From: Acanthopleura granulata
Lineage: Eukaryota; Mollusca; Polyplacophora; Chitonida; Chitonidae
Direction: 5' to 3'
Assembly (NCBI GenBank): GCA_016165875.1
Contig: JABBOT010000011.1
Coordinates: forward strand, 7,939,711 to 8,003,710
Length of the DNA: 64,000 bases
Shown here: positions 1 to 11,774 of the stretch, in pieces
Layout of the letters: each line of letters starts with the position of its first letter
Numbering within the stretch: position 1 is the first letter of the stretch
The notes under the pieces: generated by a model
The model's input: the letters and a program-made list of their open reading frames with translations, nothing else
What the model was told of the DNA's origin: nothing
Databases searched by the model: none
Translations under genes and position numbers: made by a program

Positions 1-430
1 ATGAATGGCTATACCTCAAGAATAAAGCCAGAGCAGCGACGACAGAGTGATAAGTTGCAAAGGGTCATAAGTTTCAGGTGAAATCCGGCTTCTTGTCTGT
101 TTTCCTCAGTAAAGGTTTTATTCCATCTGGTTTTGGTACGTGTTTTAAAAGTCGCAGCTTAAGTTATGTAGTTAAAGCAGCATGGCTTAAGCAGAATGAA
201 GTAAACAAAAATGCAGTGATGGTATTTGCTACACATCACTGTTCTATGTCACGTTTGAAAATTACGTTTTCGTCAGGCAGCAAACTAAGTGATATGGTTT
301 AATAATGCATCGGTGCAATCCTGTAGCTCTCTCTTTATTTCAACCCTGGTGTGGCTCATGCTGACGATCTTTGTCGAGACGTTTAACCATGCCTGATGGT
401 AGGAAAGGGTTCTAGGGCCTGTTGCTGAAA
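1..430. other. Unassigned stretch with an R1-like motif
   Basis: No gene is supported. Positions 20-80 carry a motif (AGCCAGAGCAGCGACGACAG) that recurs at about 32400-32455 and 34625-34700 and resembles the middle of the R1 repeat near 45980 and 50285. The short open frames here show no protein-like composition or splice signals I would trust. Confidence 0.4.
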
Positions 431-438
431 ACCCTCAG

Positions 439-580
439 GACCCCGGCATGACGAATGCTGATTAACACCGTGGCGATGCTAACCTTTACTGTGGGAATCG
501 CTGATGGAGGTTCCGGTGTGACGCGCGTTAACGAATTCTTTTTCGATGCTAACCTTTCGGTATGGGAGCGATCTCAACAG
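439..580. repeat. 70-bp direct repeat, two degenerate copies
   Basis: Two copies with a 70-base period. The block CGATGCTAACCTTT occurs at 474 and again at 544, and the CCGG-TGACG block before each copy also matches. Function unknown. Confidence 0.6.
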
Positions 581-3150
581 TAACCATTTGTCCTTTAATT
601 TTCTAAAAGCATTTCTTCTTTTTCTATTATTTTTTCACATGGAAGAATGTCTTGTAAGACAGCCTTGTCAATAGGAGTATCAGAAGAAATATTTGCTATT
701 GTCCATCCAAAGCATGCTATTTGGAAACTTTCCCGCCTAAAGTTACAGCTCCCTAGCTGTGTGGCCAGTTGTTCCTTCCTAACGATCTGTGGGCAAAGCA
801 GTGCTCCTATATTACAAGAGAGTAACAGTCAGCTCAGTTTGCACCTGGTTTGTTATTACGCGAGAACAGAGATCTTATTAATAGGTGGCACTCTAAAATC
901 TCTAGCACCTAGGGCCCGAATCTGCCGAATACACTTCACGGATGTCTACTTCCCACCATGCATTGCTATCATTTATTCCACATCTGGAATGTTCTTACGA
1001 AAGCTTATAGCCATGGGCTAAAGCTGTCAACAGATTCAGACTTAATCACACCCATCACTTCGTACAATGCTCGCTGGAAGAACACACTGTATCATCTTGC
1101 AGTCGGCCTTTAATTACTCAAAACCATATAACGTCGTTAGCTTGTTCACTAAGGCTTACGGAAACGACACAAGCTGCCGGCAGTTTTGGCACAGTCTCAT
1201 CACGACGTAGGTCTTATCAATAGTCTGGAAGACCTATCCAATTATCTAAGTGGAAATGAACGGCGTGCAGTTGTTCGATTTTTTTGGCTTGACGTGTCTT
1301 CAGACACCAGTTCCCTAGCTCCCGTTTCACAGAAGGATTTCTGACGGTGGGCAAAACTTGTAATATGTGTTAAAATTTTGAAATGTTTGCATAAATCCGA
1401 TGATATCTTGACCAATGAATGTGCTCTTTTAACACAATTTCTGCCATGATAGAACATCCAGCATAAGAATTTGATTCCTTGCAAAACATAACATTGGACT
1501 TTTGTGAAAATGGCCTCGCGAAGCTGACCGCCTGGAAATGAATCTGCTGTGTGGATAGTACTGATGGTTGTAATTGTCTTCATCTTCCCAGGTTAGAGAT
1601 GAAGGTCAAGTGTCACTGATACAAAACTTGTTCAGTAATCCGCTGAAGGTCTGGCATTTATCCCACATTTATCTGGCATTTAGGTGCGATATGCTTTGAA
1701 TTGGCTTTGAAGTTATAGGGCGTGCCGATTTTGTTCTTCGCTCCAGTTCGGAAAGTATGAAAGTGTCCAAAGGACAGGACACCTAAGTACCATCCACCTC
1801 CTATTGCTTAGCATTGCCATTTAATTTCCAACAGGTTAGTAAACCCAGAACATTTAATTTCCATTGTTTCATTAAAGTAAAAAAAGAGCGCATAACTGAG
1901 GTGCTGTTCAGTAAAAATATTAGAAAAATCTCTCTTGAATGGAAAAAATCTGTTTGAGATTGTAGGGATTCGTTGCTGACTTTTCTTTGTTTGAAGTGTG
2001 GAGTATCGTGCTACCGACTGGGTATCTGAAGGCGCCCGTGCGTTTAAGCTTATGAGAGATTGGACGGTCAGAGAGTAGGAGATATCATCTGGTCGTAAAC
2101 TGTGACGTAAATCTTATAAGTTGTCTGTCAGTGTAACATGTAATAACATACAGACAGGACACGGTCTTAATGTTATATGTTTTAATTATAAAAAGTATAT
2201 GTGTAAACAAAATTGGAAAGTATTTCCAGACCATTGTTTCGTGGAGGAAGAAAGTTTCTTCATTATTTCATGTACAAATTTACATATATACTTAAATTAC
2301 AAAAACAACCCTGCCAGCTCACTGCAGTCTCAGGAGACAAGAGTGTTCCGCGCTTGGAACAACTACGTCACAGCTCACACAGAATGGCTGCGTGTCATGC
2401 TAGTCGACAAAGTACGATGAAATGACAGTTTTGGCTGTCGTAGTAGCTGTTAGAAAAAATACTTTACCGAAATGAACATAATATTGTCCAAACTTTTTGG
2501 CAAATTTAATCTCTAATATGCGTCTTCCACTTTAACCAGGATAACATATTAGGTACAGACGAATGAAACAGATGAATTCAACATATCATTCTGGACAGTA
2601 TTTTATAAGGCTGTGTTCTGTCTGTACACCGCTTATTTAAACAGGTCAAGCAGCCATCGGGAAAAAACACCACAGTACAGATGTATAACTGCTAGGTTTC
2701 TTTCGAACTTTCTTGACGCGACACAAGTTTTATATGTATTTTGAATAATATTTGTGAAAAGGAGGCTGTGAGGACCAGACTTCCCCAGACTTCAATGGAA
2801 GAATGTAAACAAAACAAGCCGGAGTCAAGTTTAATTTCGAATCACCTTTTTTTCCCGAAGGAAAGTTCATACTCAAGAATTCTGTATACATATATACACA
2901 CATTTTTCATACATTCATCACTCGCATCTAACGACCGATCCTAGCAGTTATATCCAATCTAAAGTAACTCAGCTGATTAATCATATTAAGATTGTTGTTT
3001 AATGTCATTCTGAAGAATTTCTCTTTTAAATGATGGGTGGAATAAAAGGAACGCACTTTTGCCTGAATCAAGGCAGGCTGACAAGTTGCTGGCAAACTCT
3101 TCCCCGTAAAAATCAAGCGAACTCCTGCGAACTTCCTGTATAGACCACCA
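581..3150. other. No recognisable gene
   Basis: About 2.6 kb of AT-rich sequence. Short open frames on both strands (for example 647-1021 and 2121-2420) lack known motifs, codon regularity or supporting splice sites. I see nothing else assignable. Confidence 0.4.
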
Positions 3151-3154
3151 TCGG

Positions 3155-3215
3155 CATAAAGATGAATGAATGATTTTAACTTAACGCCACATCGGCCATA
3201 TCATGGTGAGAACAT
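3155..3215 (-). mobile_element. LINE/SINE 3' tail fragment, minus strand
   Basis: On the minus strand this reads CACCATGATATGGCCGATGT, then GGCGTTAAG, then ATTCATTCATTC. It is the same 3' terminus as at 18960-19021 and 28500-28556. Only the terminal part is recognisable. A weaker plus-strand match to the same motif (TCGTGATATGGCCGAAA) lies at about 3483-3520. Confidence 0.6.
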
Positions 3216-3728
3216 TTTCAAGCGAGGAAACAGCACCATCGCTAAATATGATTGAGAATATGTGGCTCGTAAGAGGTAGATCCGATGATCAGTTCAGAGT
3301 CCAGTCGTACGATGACAGCATACAGCATGACCATCAGCACATCAGATATACAAGTCAAGTTCTGGTCGATCCAGTGTCAGTAAAATGTGACTAACCGTGG
3401 CGTCGTATTTGCTGTCTCGGGCATGCCAATTCAACGAGACAGCTTCATTAATATGTCGTCCTGTCTGCTACAAGGAGAAACTGTCGTGATATGGCCGAAA
3501 TAGTGTTGAGGTTAAGCCTTACTCCATCTTTTGGCAACCGTTAACAGGTAAAATCGATAGTTAAGAAAAGAAGTATTCATAAAAATCATTACACTCCAGA
3601 ATACATTACTTTTGTTGTAAACGCTCCAATACACGCCGAAGGAAAAGGGGTGAGAGACAGGTACAGCATTCTTAGACCTTTTTAGAATGAAACCCTGTAG
3701 AACTACATATAGAAGATCATAGCGACTG

Positions 3729-3990
3729 ATTTATTTTATTTATTTCTTTTATAGGTGGTTAACGCCATATTCAAGAATATTTCACTTCTACGACCGCGAC
3801 CAGCACTAAAGTAGGAGGAAAAAGGGAGAGAGCCCCGTTAAAAAGCACGATCATCCGTACTTTGCTGATCTTCCTAGGTACGATCCGTGAGGAAACCAGC
3901 GTGAACCTGGCTTGAACTCACAACGATTGCATTGGTGAGAGACACCTGGGTCATTACGCTGTGAGTGGGCTTATCCCCTCGGCCATAGCT
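3729..3990 (-). mobile_element. V-type tRNA SINE (RUDI-like), near full length
   Basis: On the plus strand the element appears reversed: an ATTTATTTATTT tail, then TCAAGAATATTTCACTT, a GGAGGAAA core, and at the right end the tRNA-like head with TTGAACTCACAACGATTGCA and TGGGTCATTACGCTG. It therefore lies on the minus strand. About ten further diverged copies occur in this window. The RUDI/V-SINE name is from memory of molluscan SINEs. Confidence 0.75.
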
Positions 3991-3999
3991 ATTAAACCA

Positions 4000-4470
4000 A
4001 CACTTCTAAAACAGTAGATCTGAAATGAGCAATAGCCGAGAAGAGTTTAACATACTAGCATTTCTGCTTCTTACTGAATTATGCCTTTACAAGTACAACA
4101 TACCTCAGTCGATGGAGTTTTAGCATCCAAGTTTCTATATTACTCTGCTTCACATTTTCCTACCTTTTCTTTGTTAATGTAGTTCAATGAAAAGCAGTTC
4201 AGCACCAGGATGTTTCATTACCATAATACGTTTGCTGCCTGTTCTAAAAATAAATCTGACGTATAAAAACACACACCCTAAAGTGTAGTAGACATTCACA
4301 TCCTTAAAGGCGTATTTTTGTTTAAATTTACATATAGGGATGCAATAGTATTCACTAACTGAAAACAAGCCATAGGTACATTTCTAAAGTGTGTGAATGA
4401 CGTTATTCGCTAGTAAATGAATAGGAAAAGCAAATTGGCGATTGCCATCCTCTGTCTGGTAACGTCACGT
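4000..4470. other. No recognisable gene
   Basis: AT-rich sequence between a SINE and a small tandem duplication. I see no motif or repeat match. Confidence 0.4.
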
Positions 4471-4472
4471 CA

Positions 4473-4554
4473 ATTTTTATCTATATTTACATTTAGCACC
4501 TTTAAATGTCTGTATTTTTATCTATATTTACATTTGGCACCTTTAAATGTCGAT
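4473..4554. repeat. 41-bp tandem duplication
   Basis: Two adjacent 41-base units (4473-4513 and 4514-4554) share ATTTTTATCTATATTTACAT and TTTAAATGTC, with a single clear difference (TTAGCACC against TTGGCACC). A recent local duplication; not coding. Confidence 0.9.
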
Positions 4555-4559
4555 ATCAC

Positions 4560-5150
4560 CCGATCGTTTTCACGAAATAAAGACCATTTTAATAGGAATA
4601 ATGCCCCATATGCGCTGAACAACAGGGAATAGAGGGCACCTGAGCTGGGATTACCTTTAAGTCTAGCAGATCTTTGGTAACTAATTCACAGCATGTGGTG
4701 TGTACGGTTGCTGTCAGAAATCTGTGTAGGCGGGATGAACACTTCATCAGGTTTCTTACGTGTAGGACGTCTATGGGTGTAAAGTGTTTCCTTCATACGA
4801 CAGCGTAGACAAAAAGCAGTAGATTCTGGTGGACACCACTGCCTTGCCTAAACAAACAGCGGAAGCAACATAAGGGTGCTGGTGGAGAGTGTAGGCAATG
4901 TAGGCAACCCGAATGTTTGATACCGTTCGACAACTGTTGCCACTTCCAGTGGGCATTTACGTTGGAAGATATGCACATTTAGTCATTTCTAACTTCAATT
5001 CTTTGATCTTTATTTCCTTCTGAATGTCTTACCACTTTCACATAATGCATAGCTGCCATTAGTTGGATAAGAGAAGCTCGCAATAGGTTAATGTGTGTAA
5101 ATTACAGAAAAGCTCGTATCTCCCGATAGCCAGAAAAAACCTTTAACGAA
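4560..5150. other. No recognisable gene
   Basis: Nothing assignable. Overlapping minus-strand short frames at 4771-4978 read the same bases in two frames, which argues against coding. Confidence 0.4.
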
Positions 5151-5162
5151 TAATACTTTTCA

Positions 5163-5386
5163 AAATCATCCCTTTAAAAATGGTACACAGAGGTTAAAGA
5201 TAGGAAAGAGGACTGATCGGCCCAGTCAGTATAATGTGCATGGGTGGGATGCCATGGCTGGTGTCTTTGAGACGATGTTTCAGTGGCGGCAGCACTTTGG
5301 CAACAAGGACAAAGTATATATGCATTTTAAACGACTCCTAAAACATGTCGTTGAGCACGACGTTAAACCCAAGCATGCATACATAC
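5163..5386 (+). mobile_element. Second-type SINE, 5'-truncated, with 10-bp target-site duplication
   Basis: The body carries TTTAAAAATGGTAC, a GGACTGATCGGCCCAGTCAG block, GCGGCAGCACTTTGGCAACA and a GACGTTAAACCCAAGC end with a CATA-repeat tail. It aligns to the full-length copy at 32910-33220 and to the minus-strand copy at 59059-59392, but lacks the tRNA head. The 10-base sequence ATACTTTTCA flanks it at 5153-5162 and 5387-5396, as expected after target-primed insertion. An apparent 109-codon frame starting at 5236 is fortuitous. Confidence 0.85.
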
Positions 5387-5599
5387 ATACTTTTCAGGAT
5401 ACCATGTTCTTTTGCGAGGAAAAACAAAATGACTGGAGAAATAAATTGTTACCTACATTGTACATAACTTGGTTTCATTTTGATTTGTTCAGTCCTTATT
5501 TAAAGGCCTATCTCATTATTCTAGAATCCTTCAAGATTTTAGCTAAACATGCGACAATTTTATGAATATGCCGTAGGCACAATTTAATAAAGAAAATTA

Positions 5600-6350
5600 A
5601 GTGTATTTTGTCTGAACATAATTGGCGCATTGCAGTCCGTACTTCTTGGGAAACAATGCTTTGTCTACAAAAATATATGACATATATGCACCTATATGAC
5701 CTGGCTTTTATTCATTGTGTTTATGTAAATGTTTATTAAATGTAATTTCAGAGAAGTGATGTCTTGAACTAAAATTGTAAGTAACATAACTCCCCATGTT
5801 CTTTCGTATTTTATACATGAGGTATTACGTTATGTAAGTTTCTACTATTCAACCATTTACACAGACAGAATACAACCTTGGTGGGGTAAGTATTTCACCA
5901 GTTACGCTTGATCATTTGCCAACTATCACACTGTTAGTCCTGATCTGGTTTTAATTATCTACCCTGTAGTCATTTACATGTACGCATATTGCGTGAATCA
6001 TGCATATTGCTTGAATGACGGACATAATCAAACATATATTACCCACACAGGCAATTGCCAACGTAAACCATCCTTGGCTTGCAAATCACAATGTGGCACA
6101 TGGATTGTTTTGGTCGTCCGTATGTCAACAGAATCTAGTCTCTCAGGATTATTGACAAAATATTTTCTGTGTTAGGAAGTGAGTGACTGATGAATCCCTG
6201 GTGGAAAAGTGTAAGATGGGAGACATGCATCAAATGCTGCATTTTGCTTTCTGTTCCATGGCTTGGTCCGTTGACCTTTCACAAGATCAGTATTGATAGT
6301 ATTCACACATTATCGATCAATAATAATTTGTTGTTCGTAAATAACCTGAA
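5600..6350. other. No recognisable gene
   Basis: AT-rich. A 24-base block around 5909 (GATCATTTGCCAACTATCAC) closely resembles one near 13798, so a diverged dispersed repeat may be present. No coding evidence. Confidence 0.35.
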
Positions 6351-6356
6351 TTTAGT

Positions 6357-7264
6357 CTAAATATAGTAAAAATTGCAAACACGGTCCTTTATGGCTTTGA
6401 GACCGTCATTATCGTGCCAGGGTTTACTTTTGGATATGGGATTTGGGATGGTTCTAACTGCCGCTGTTAATATGTTCATTACATTGTAACAAAGGATCAT
6501 CTGCAACATTGAATTTCTCGGGAGTGATGTCGGCCTCATAGAACATCTCAAATGCCATCCAATCCGCTTTATCGAACTTCCACCTGGCTACATATTCTAA
6601 AGAATTAGAATTGAGATGTTGTAAGAAAAATGGTCACTACCACAAACATCGTCATGAACCTTCCAAAAAAAAACCGGGAGAAGTGATGAATCCGTGATCG
6701 TGAGATCGACAGCAGAGTATAAACCATTACTTGGATGTAAATTATTAGAGCCATCATTGAAATAACACAGTTCATCTTTACATAAGAAATCTGCTACTAT
6801 TTTGCGCTTATCATTTATATTATTACTACGCCATAGGGGGTTATAGGTATTATAATACTCCATAATTATGACAAGGCTTGGCAGTTGTTCTTTTAAATTA
6901 TGCAACTGCGAAAGAATCAAAGAAGAATGAAGAGGAACATAAGCCAAACATGAAGTGATTGCTTCCGTTAAGTATCGGTCGAAGCCTGTAGCTCCAAATC
7001 GAGGGCAACAGCGCGCTGGATAATATTATTATTTACGAACATAAAGGAGCCGCCACAAGATCGTTCTTCCTCGTTAGAGTAAGTGCTATATAGTGTATAA
7101 ATTTTAAGGGATGTTTTATCTTTGTCAGATGTCTTCAGGTGATTTTCCCGAGGACAAAGTGCAACTTGATTCAAAGACCGAAACTAGCTGTGTTATTTCA
7201 TTACAATCAACCCATGGACCTCGATAATTACACTGTACAATTTTTTATTGCCTAAATAAGTCAT
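6357..7264 (-). pseudogene. LINE A1 ORF2 fragment: apurinic-like endonuclease
   Basis: The probable start is the ATG at 7264 (minus), followed by a degenerate QWNCRG-type opening (YRGP at that point). The domain is the exonuclease/endonuclease/phosphatase nuclease that nicks the target DNA. Visible landmarks are NHLKTSDKD (family QETHLKTSDKD, with the catalytic Glu region altered), YSTYSNEEERSCGGS, a damaged EYYNTYNPLW where copy A2 keeps GDFNAHNPLW, and an intact SDH in CGSDHF. The piece at 6551-6357 is the linker before RT (KPWHDND). Several frameshifts separate these pieces and no RT follows. Clearly inactive. Confidence 0.82.
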
Positions 7265-7299
7265 TTTGGAACGAGTCGTATGGGTGATTTATGTTTGGA

Positions 7300-8568
7300 C
7301 TGGGTACGACCTTTCTTAGGCGATCGACTAGTAGATCTCCCAGGGGCAGGTGATGTATCTATCACATCTGCTCCGGGTGTTGAGGGACCAACGTTCTCCA
7401 ACGACCCAACGTTTTAAAAGTTTGGATATGATCCTTAGTGACCTTAGAGGCACGCTCCAAGGGGCCACTAGGTTTATCCTTCATATGATTCTTACCACAT
7501 TTCAACTTTTGTCCCGTTGAGTTTTGTGAAGTCATCGGGTTTATTTGATTTGGATTTATTTATAGATGGTTTCTGGTGAGATGAAGAAAGTGTAGGAGAA
7601 TCAGAAGTAGCAGCTTTTGCTGTAAAATTTATTTCGGTTTCTGATGATGGGCTGCCTGTGTTACTTACAGATTTCGTTTTCAGTTTCCGTGGCTGTTCTG
7701 TACCAATGGGCCAAGGAAGACATGTTTGCAACCCAACAGAAACAGAGGGTTTCTTGACAACATTTGCATATGCAGATGTGAAGTAATCCGTGACTAAGAC
7801 CAGACGCTTGGCTTCTCAATATGATAAATTATTTTCATTATTTTAGATTTATAATGTGTTTTCCTTCTTGAACAGAGAACAGTCCTTAGGGGAGGCCATG
7901 TGAGCTCTGCTGCAATTCAAACATTTTATTGGGTTTGTGGAGTCGAAGCTCTCGTGACTTGCTTCCGCACATCTGAAGCAGACCAGTTTATTGCAGTTTT
8001 GATCCCTGCCATGGCCAACCCTCTGGCAGCAGAAACACTGGTGGGGCGAGCTACAGCCATCAATATACGGCCCAACACATATAGATGTTGGGAGAGGCGG
8101 TTTGTTAAATGTTACGAGATATGTATTTGTTTTTATAAGACTACCGTCTCTTTTAAGTACAAAACGTTTGACGTTTATTACGCCCTGGTCTTTCAATTCC
8201 CACGTTATCTCCGTCATATCATATAGCGCTTGGTCTCTGGCACGGTTAATGCCGTGAGAGTAGTTTAAAGTATTATGTGGGGTAACAGAAACAGCCTGTT
8301 CCCCAGGTTTTGAGTTTTCATTAAATTAATGTACTGTTGTTTTCTAAAACATTCTATCAAAATTTTACCATACTTTTTTAATACAAAGTGGTCAATTTTC
8401 CTGTCTACCTCATTTTTTAGTTTTATTAAATATCACTAGACAGGAGAGGAAATAATCATTTCCCGTTTGTATATTTAGTGGCATCTCGCTTTTTCCTTTT
8501 TTGACCAACAACTGTCGAGGGCATAAGGACATAAAATCATTAGAAGAATTGGAGTTGGAAGAAGACAT
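7300..8568 (-). pseudogene. LINE A1 ORF1, gag-like zinc-knuckle protein, broken
   Basis: The ORF1 protein of I-like LINEs binds element RNA and forms the RNP with ORF2. The likely start is the ATG at 8568 (minus), which opens a Ser/Asn-rich N-terminus (MSSSNSNSSNDF) followed by a Lys-rich KKGK also seen in copy A2. After frameshifts, the piece at 8217-7849 carries three zinc knuckles: CFCCQRVGHGRDQNC (CX2CX4HX5C), a second starting CFRCAEASH, and a third starting CLNC with a final DC. The piece at 7731-7492 is a Ser/Lys-rich tail (SINKSKSNKPDDF) matching the A2 ORF1 tail. The end of the frame near 7300 is an estimate. Confidence 0.8.
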
Positions 8569-8809
8569 AACGAAGGGATTTCCTGATTCATAGTGCCGTG
8601 TCTCTCACCCGCCCCGGAGTGCCAACTACATGGTTGGTGAAATCCCTCCTGGTATCTGGATGTCTTTGACCAACAGATGTATGGAGAAAAGCCTGTGTTG
8701 TGTCTTCTTACACAAAAGTGGGTGTGTGGGTATCACGTGTTGATTTCGCATCGTTTTTCATGTGGCACAACATAGAATTAGGTTTAAGGTGTGTATATTC
8801 ACGAACAAG

Positions 8810-9105
8810 TATTTTGTATTCAGCATAAAAATGTCTGAAGAGACGCCATCCAATAAGTGTACTAACAAGCCGGACGAACCGTGTTCTGTACATATACGAA
8901 CAGAGATGGTACCCAAAAGATGTACAAGCCAGACGGACCGTATTGTGTACATCTGCGAGAAGAGATGGCACCAAAATAGTGTAAAAGCCAGATGAACCGT
9001 ATTGTGCACATATGGAAGAAGAGATGGCACCCAAACAGTGTACTAGCCAGAGAAACCGCCTTGAGTACACAAGTCCAAAATGACGGCATCCATCGTGACG
9101 GACGC
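8810..9105. repeat. 59-bp minisatellite, about five units
   Basis: Units of exactly 59 bases start at 8869, 8928 and 8987, each opening GCC-G/A-GA and containing CCGT and AGAGATGG. More diverged units lie at 8810-8868 and 9046-9104. Because 59 is not a multiple of three, the repeat gives long overlapping open frames on the minus strand in three phases; these are by-products and not genes. Confidence 0.9.
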
Positions 9106-9349
9106 ACCATGTACACTGTTTAGAAGGTGATGGCGTTTAACATAAGAAATCATTTGCTGAGAACTTGATGGTTAAGTGAGAAATGAAGTCGGCAAGAAAT
9201 AACCATTTAATGGCTAAAGTAAAAACCTGTATTCGATCGTATTCCATATTGTGTCCTTCCTCTTCTCCTGTGTTTAAATAGTTTTGTCTTTCACATCTTA
9301 TGTCACAAAGCACTTTACTCTCCATCAGATACGGCATTTAAATGCCACT

Positions 9350-9660
9350 GATGTATTCTAAAAAAATAGAAGTGAAAGTGTTGGCACCAGAAGGTTACTT
9401 TTTTATTACAATCGTTTAACTCTCAAGATTCTCGAGGCGATCGATTGTCACCAAGGACTTTTCATTATGACGATCTTTTTATTTATTTTATATTCAATTG
9501 CAAGAAATAAAAGGCAGTTGCTCTCTCTGCCAGTCGACCAAAAGCCATATGCTTGTGTCGCTAAAAAAGCAATATTTCATTTAAATTACCTGCAAGATAA
9601 CACATGGTATCCCTTTGATAGAGAAAATCAACAAAGAATTCGCTCCGTCAGGTGACATGT
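9350..9660 (+). repeat. Dispersed repeat R3, copy 1
   Basis: Diverged match to 14600-14965: both carry TTGGCACCAG, a CTCGAG or CTCGAGATTC block, GGCGATCGATT, TCACCA-GGA, AAAAGCCAT, GCAATA and TTTAAATTA in the same order. Family unknown. An open frame at 9467-9655 is not conserved in the second copy. Confidence 0.65.
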
Positions 9661-11100
9661 TTACTAGCGACTAAATTAACTTCGCTTAGTGCTTCATTAT
9701 TTGAGTAGATTTCGTCGTGCCCTGTGGCTTTCATCTGGCGATAAACCTGACCATTGTCACGTTTAAACTTATTGTGATGTTTTTTTTTCTAGGAATATTC
9801 TAATATATTCTATTTTAAAATATTCATCCTAAAACGCTTGACTCTTTTTCCTTTATGTCAAAATTTTATTCAAATCAGTCATGATCATATTTGAGGTCAT
9901 ACGTAATTTGAATACATTTCATTCCACTACAAATTACACATTACGTCGGAAAGTAGGAAATTACTAAGGAAGTTACACGAGTTATGACAACACATTTCAA
10001 TGAATGAGGTCTTTCGTGCTCAGAAAATCGGTTGAAGATGACCGAAAATACCTTACACTGACCCAGTCCTCAGTTTTGCCACGTGTGAATGGAAAACAGA
10101 ATTGAGAATCTAAAACGTCATTACTTAAAAACCGGCATTCGCTCGAAAAGAAAATTAAAAACAACACATTCTACTGGCTGTAGAAGTGACTGGGAAAATC
10201 TGTGAGAGAAAATTAGGTTAAAAAATCTGGAAGTTCACATTCATCTACATGCCGTGTGAAATACAATAGCAGCAAATGTCTTCTGTACAAAGAAAAAGGG
10301 GATAGTGTAGAAACGTTGCTTATGAAGATTCGTGCTTATTTCATTGCCGAGTCCTTCACCGAAGCTTTCAGAAGTTCTATAGCACCTACGCTTTATGGAC
10401 AAAGCCGATGAAGTATAGCGTAAATTGAAGTGACAAGAGTAAGGTTTGAACGTTTAAAAAAACGCCCTCCGGTCATTGTTTAGACATTCTCTAAGAAACA
10501 TATACTTCATCACTGTAAGCTCACATAGTTGTCAGAAGATGCCGACATTTTACCAACCTGACGATAGCTGACTGACGTGAATTGGGCCCTTTGCTCTCTA
10601 GCAGTGAAATGTTAACCCGGGCTCCTTGTGTGTTCGACGTGCTGTTTGTGCAGCCAACATCTGCACACCTTGGCATCCTTCCATCTCTTTGTTTTTGCCT
10701 GTACACTGATGAAACGAGCGGCAGCAGCCAACCGTCCGTTAGTTGAATTCGCATCCGTATATGGGTGGAGTTATGTACATTCACAAGACTGAATGGAAAT
10801 GATTTAAGGGCCCAATTCATATCATATACGTTTATCGGGTTTTACATTAGTCACGTAATCACGTGACCCTACAACGCCATGAGAAGGTTCCATTGAACAC
10901 TAATGGCGCAAAGTCTGCATGAACGCCGTTTCGACCCTTTGTATATCCCTAATTCTGCTTAACCTACGGTGCGAAAGGTGTTTAAGTGGTTTCTATTTAT
11001 GCATTACATAAAAATTGGAATAAAACCATAACTGAGGTACATTTGCTGACGCCCTTACATTCATCCGTTACATATAGTGAAGGTAAAGTGTAGATAGTGA
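9661..11100. other. No recognisable gene
   Basis: About 1.4 kb with no gene or repeat I can name. The minus-strand open frame at 10521-10820 has no recognised motif. Confidence 0.35.
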
Positions 11101-11102
11101 CA

Positions 11103-11153
11103 TATTCCTGAATACGGCGTATAACACCAATTAATTGAATAAATAAATACATG
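11103..11153 (+). mobile_element. V-type SINE tail fragment
   Basis: TTCCTGAATACGGCGTATAACACCAATTAATT followed in the same direction by GAATAAATAAATAC corresponds to the 3' end of the V-type SINE. Only the tail is recognisable. Confidence 0.55.
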
Positions 11154-11159
11154 TGATAA

Positions 11160-11774
11160 GTTTATCTGTATTAAATAACGCGTATAGGTCAGATGATGCA
11201 AAGCCTCGGTGATTATGTAACAAATGTTTTCTTAAGGATCACCACCTTTTTTCCTAGAATGACAAGTGGTATCTAGGCGGCTTTCCCTACAGAAGAAATG
11301 GATTCCGCAGCGCCATAATGCCATACAGTTTTCCATATCCATTGTTTTTCCTCACATCAGGAACATTAAACCATCGGTTTGGCGTTTCCTAAAGCATTGA
11401 TATGGCGTTTCCGCAGGCAACTGCATATGAGTGGGCCTATGCGCGGGTGGGCGTGTGCTCTTATCTAAGCGGACCGTGGTGGTGTCAGAACGTGCTTGTC
11501 TTTCCAACGCGCGATGTTCGGGTTCATAGCCGGCATAGTACAGGAATTGGTAAACTTCATATTCTCTCCATACTGTACGGAATGATCAGTTGTACCTAAT
11601 CGAGAGCAGTGTACCTAAGCAGAGAAGTGAAACTGACGATAAACCTCTGCAATCTGAACTACAGAGCTAAACGCGTGTCAACCTTTCAACCCATTTTAAT
11701 CAAACACATGTAGCCCTTTTTTCTGATCTACATAGTGCGTGCCATTCAGCATACTGGTAACTACTGGGCTGTAC
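11160..11774. other. No recognisable gene
   Basis: Nothing assignable; short open frames only. Confidence 0.35.

Larger units (their letters stand above)
6357..8680 (-). mobile_element. LINE copy A1 (I-like family A), both ends lost
   Basis: A minus-strand non-LTR retrotransposon. Reading from 8680 down it shows the end of a 5' UTR (GTAGTTGGCACTCCGG, matching copy A2 at about 23380), a zinc-knuckle ORF1, and the endonuclease part of ORF2. It stops near 6360-6390, just after the conserved PWHDND linker motif, so all of the RT and RNase H regions are missing. LINEs normally lose 5' ends on insertion; loss of the 3' part points to later deletion or rearrangement. Frameshifts and stops throughout make it non-functional. 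Confidence 0.85.

Noticed and set aside
5236..5565. 109-codon frame with histidine-rich peptide
   Set aside because: The first half lies in a SINE copy; the rest is AT-rich flank with no domain.
8708..9116. Three overlapping minus-strand frames with aromatic, repetitive peptides
   Set aside because: Produced by the 59-bp minisatellite read in three phases.
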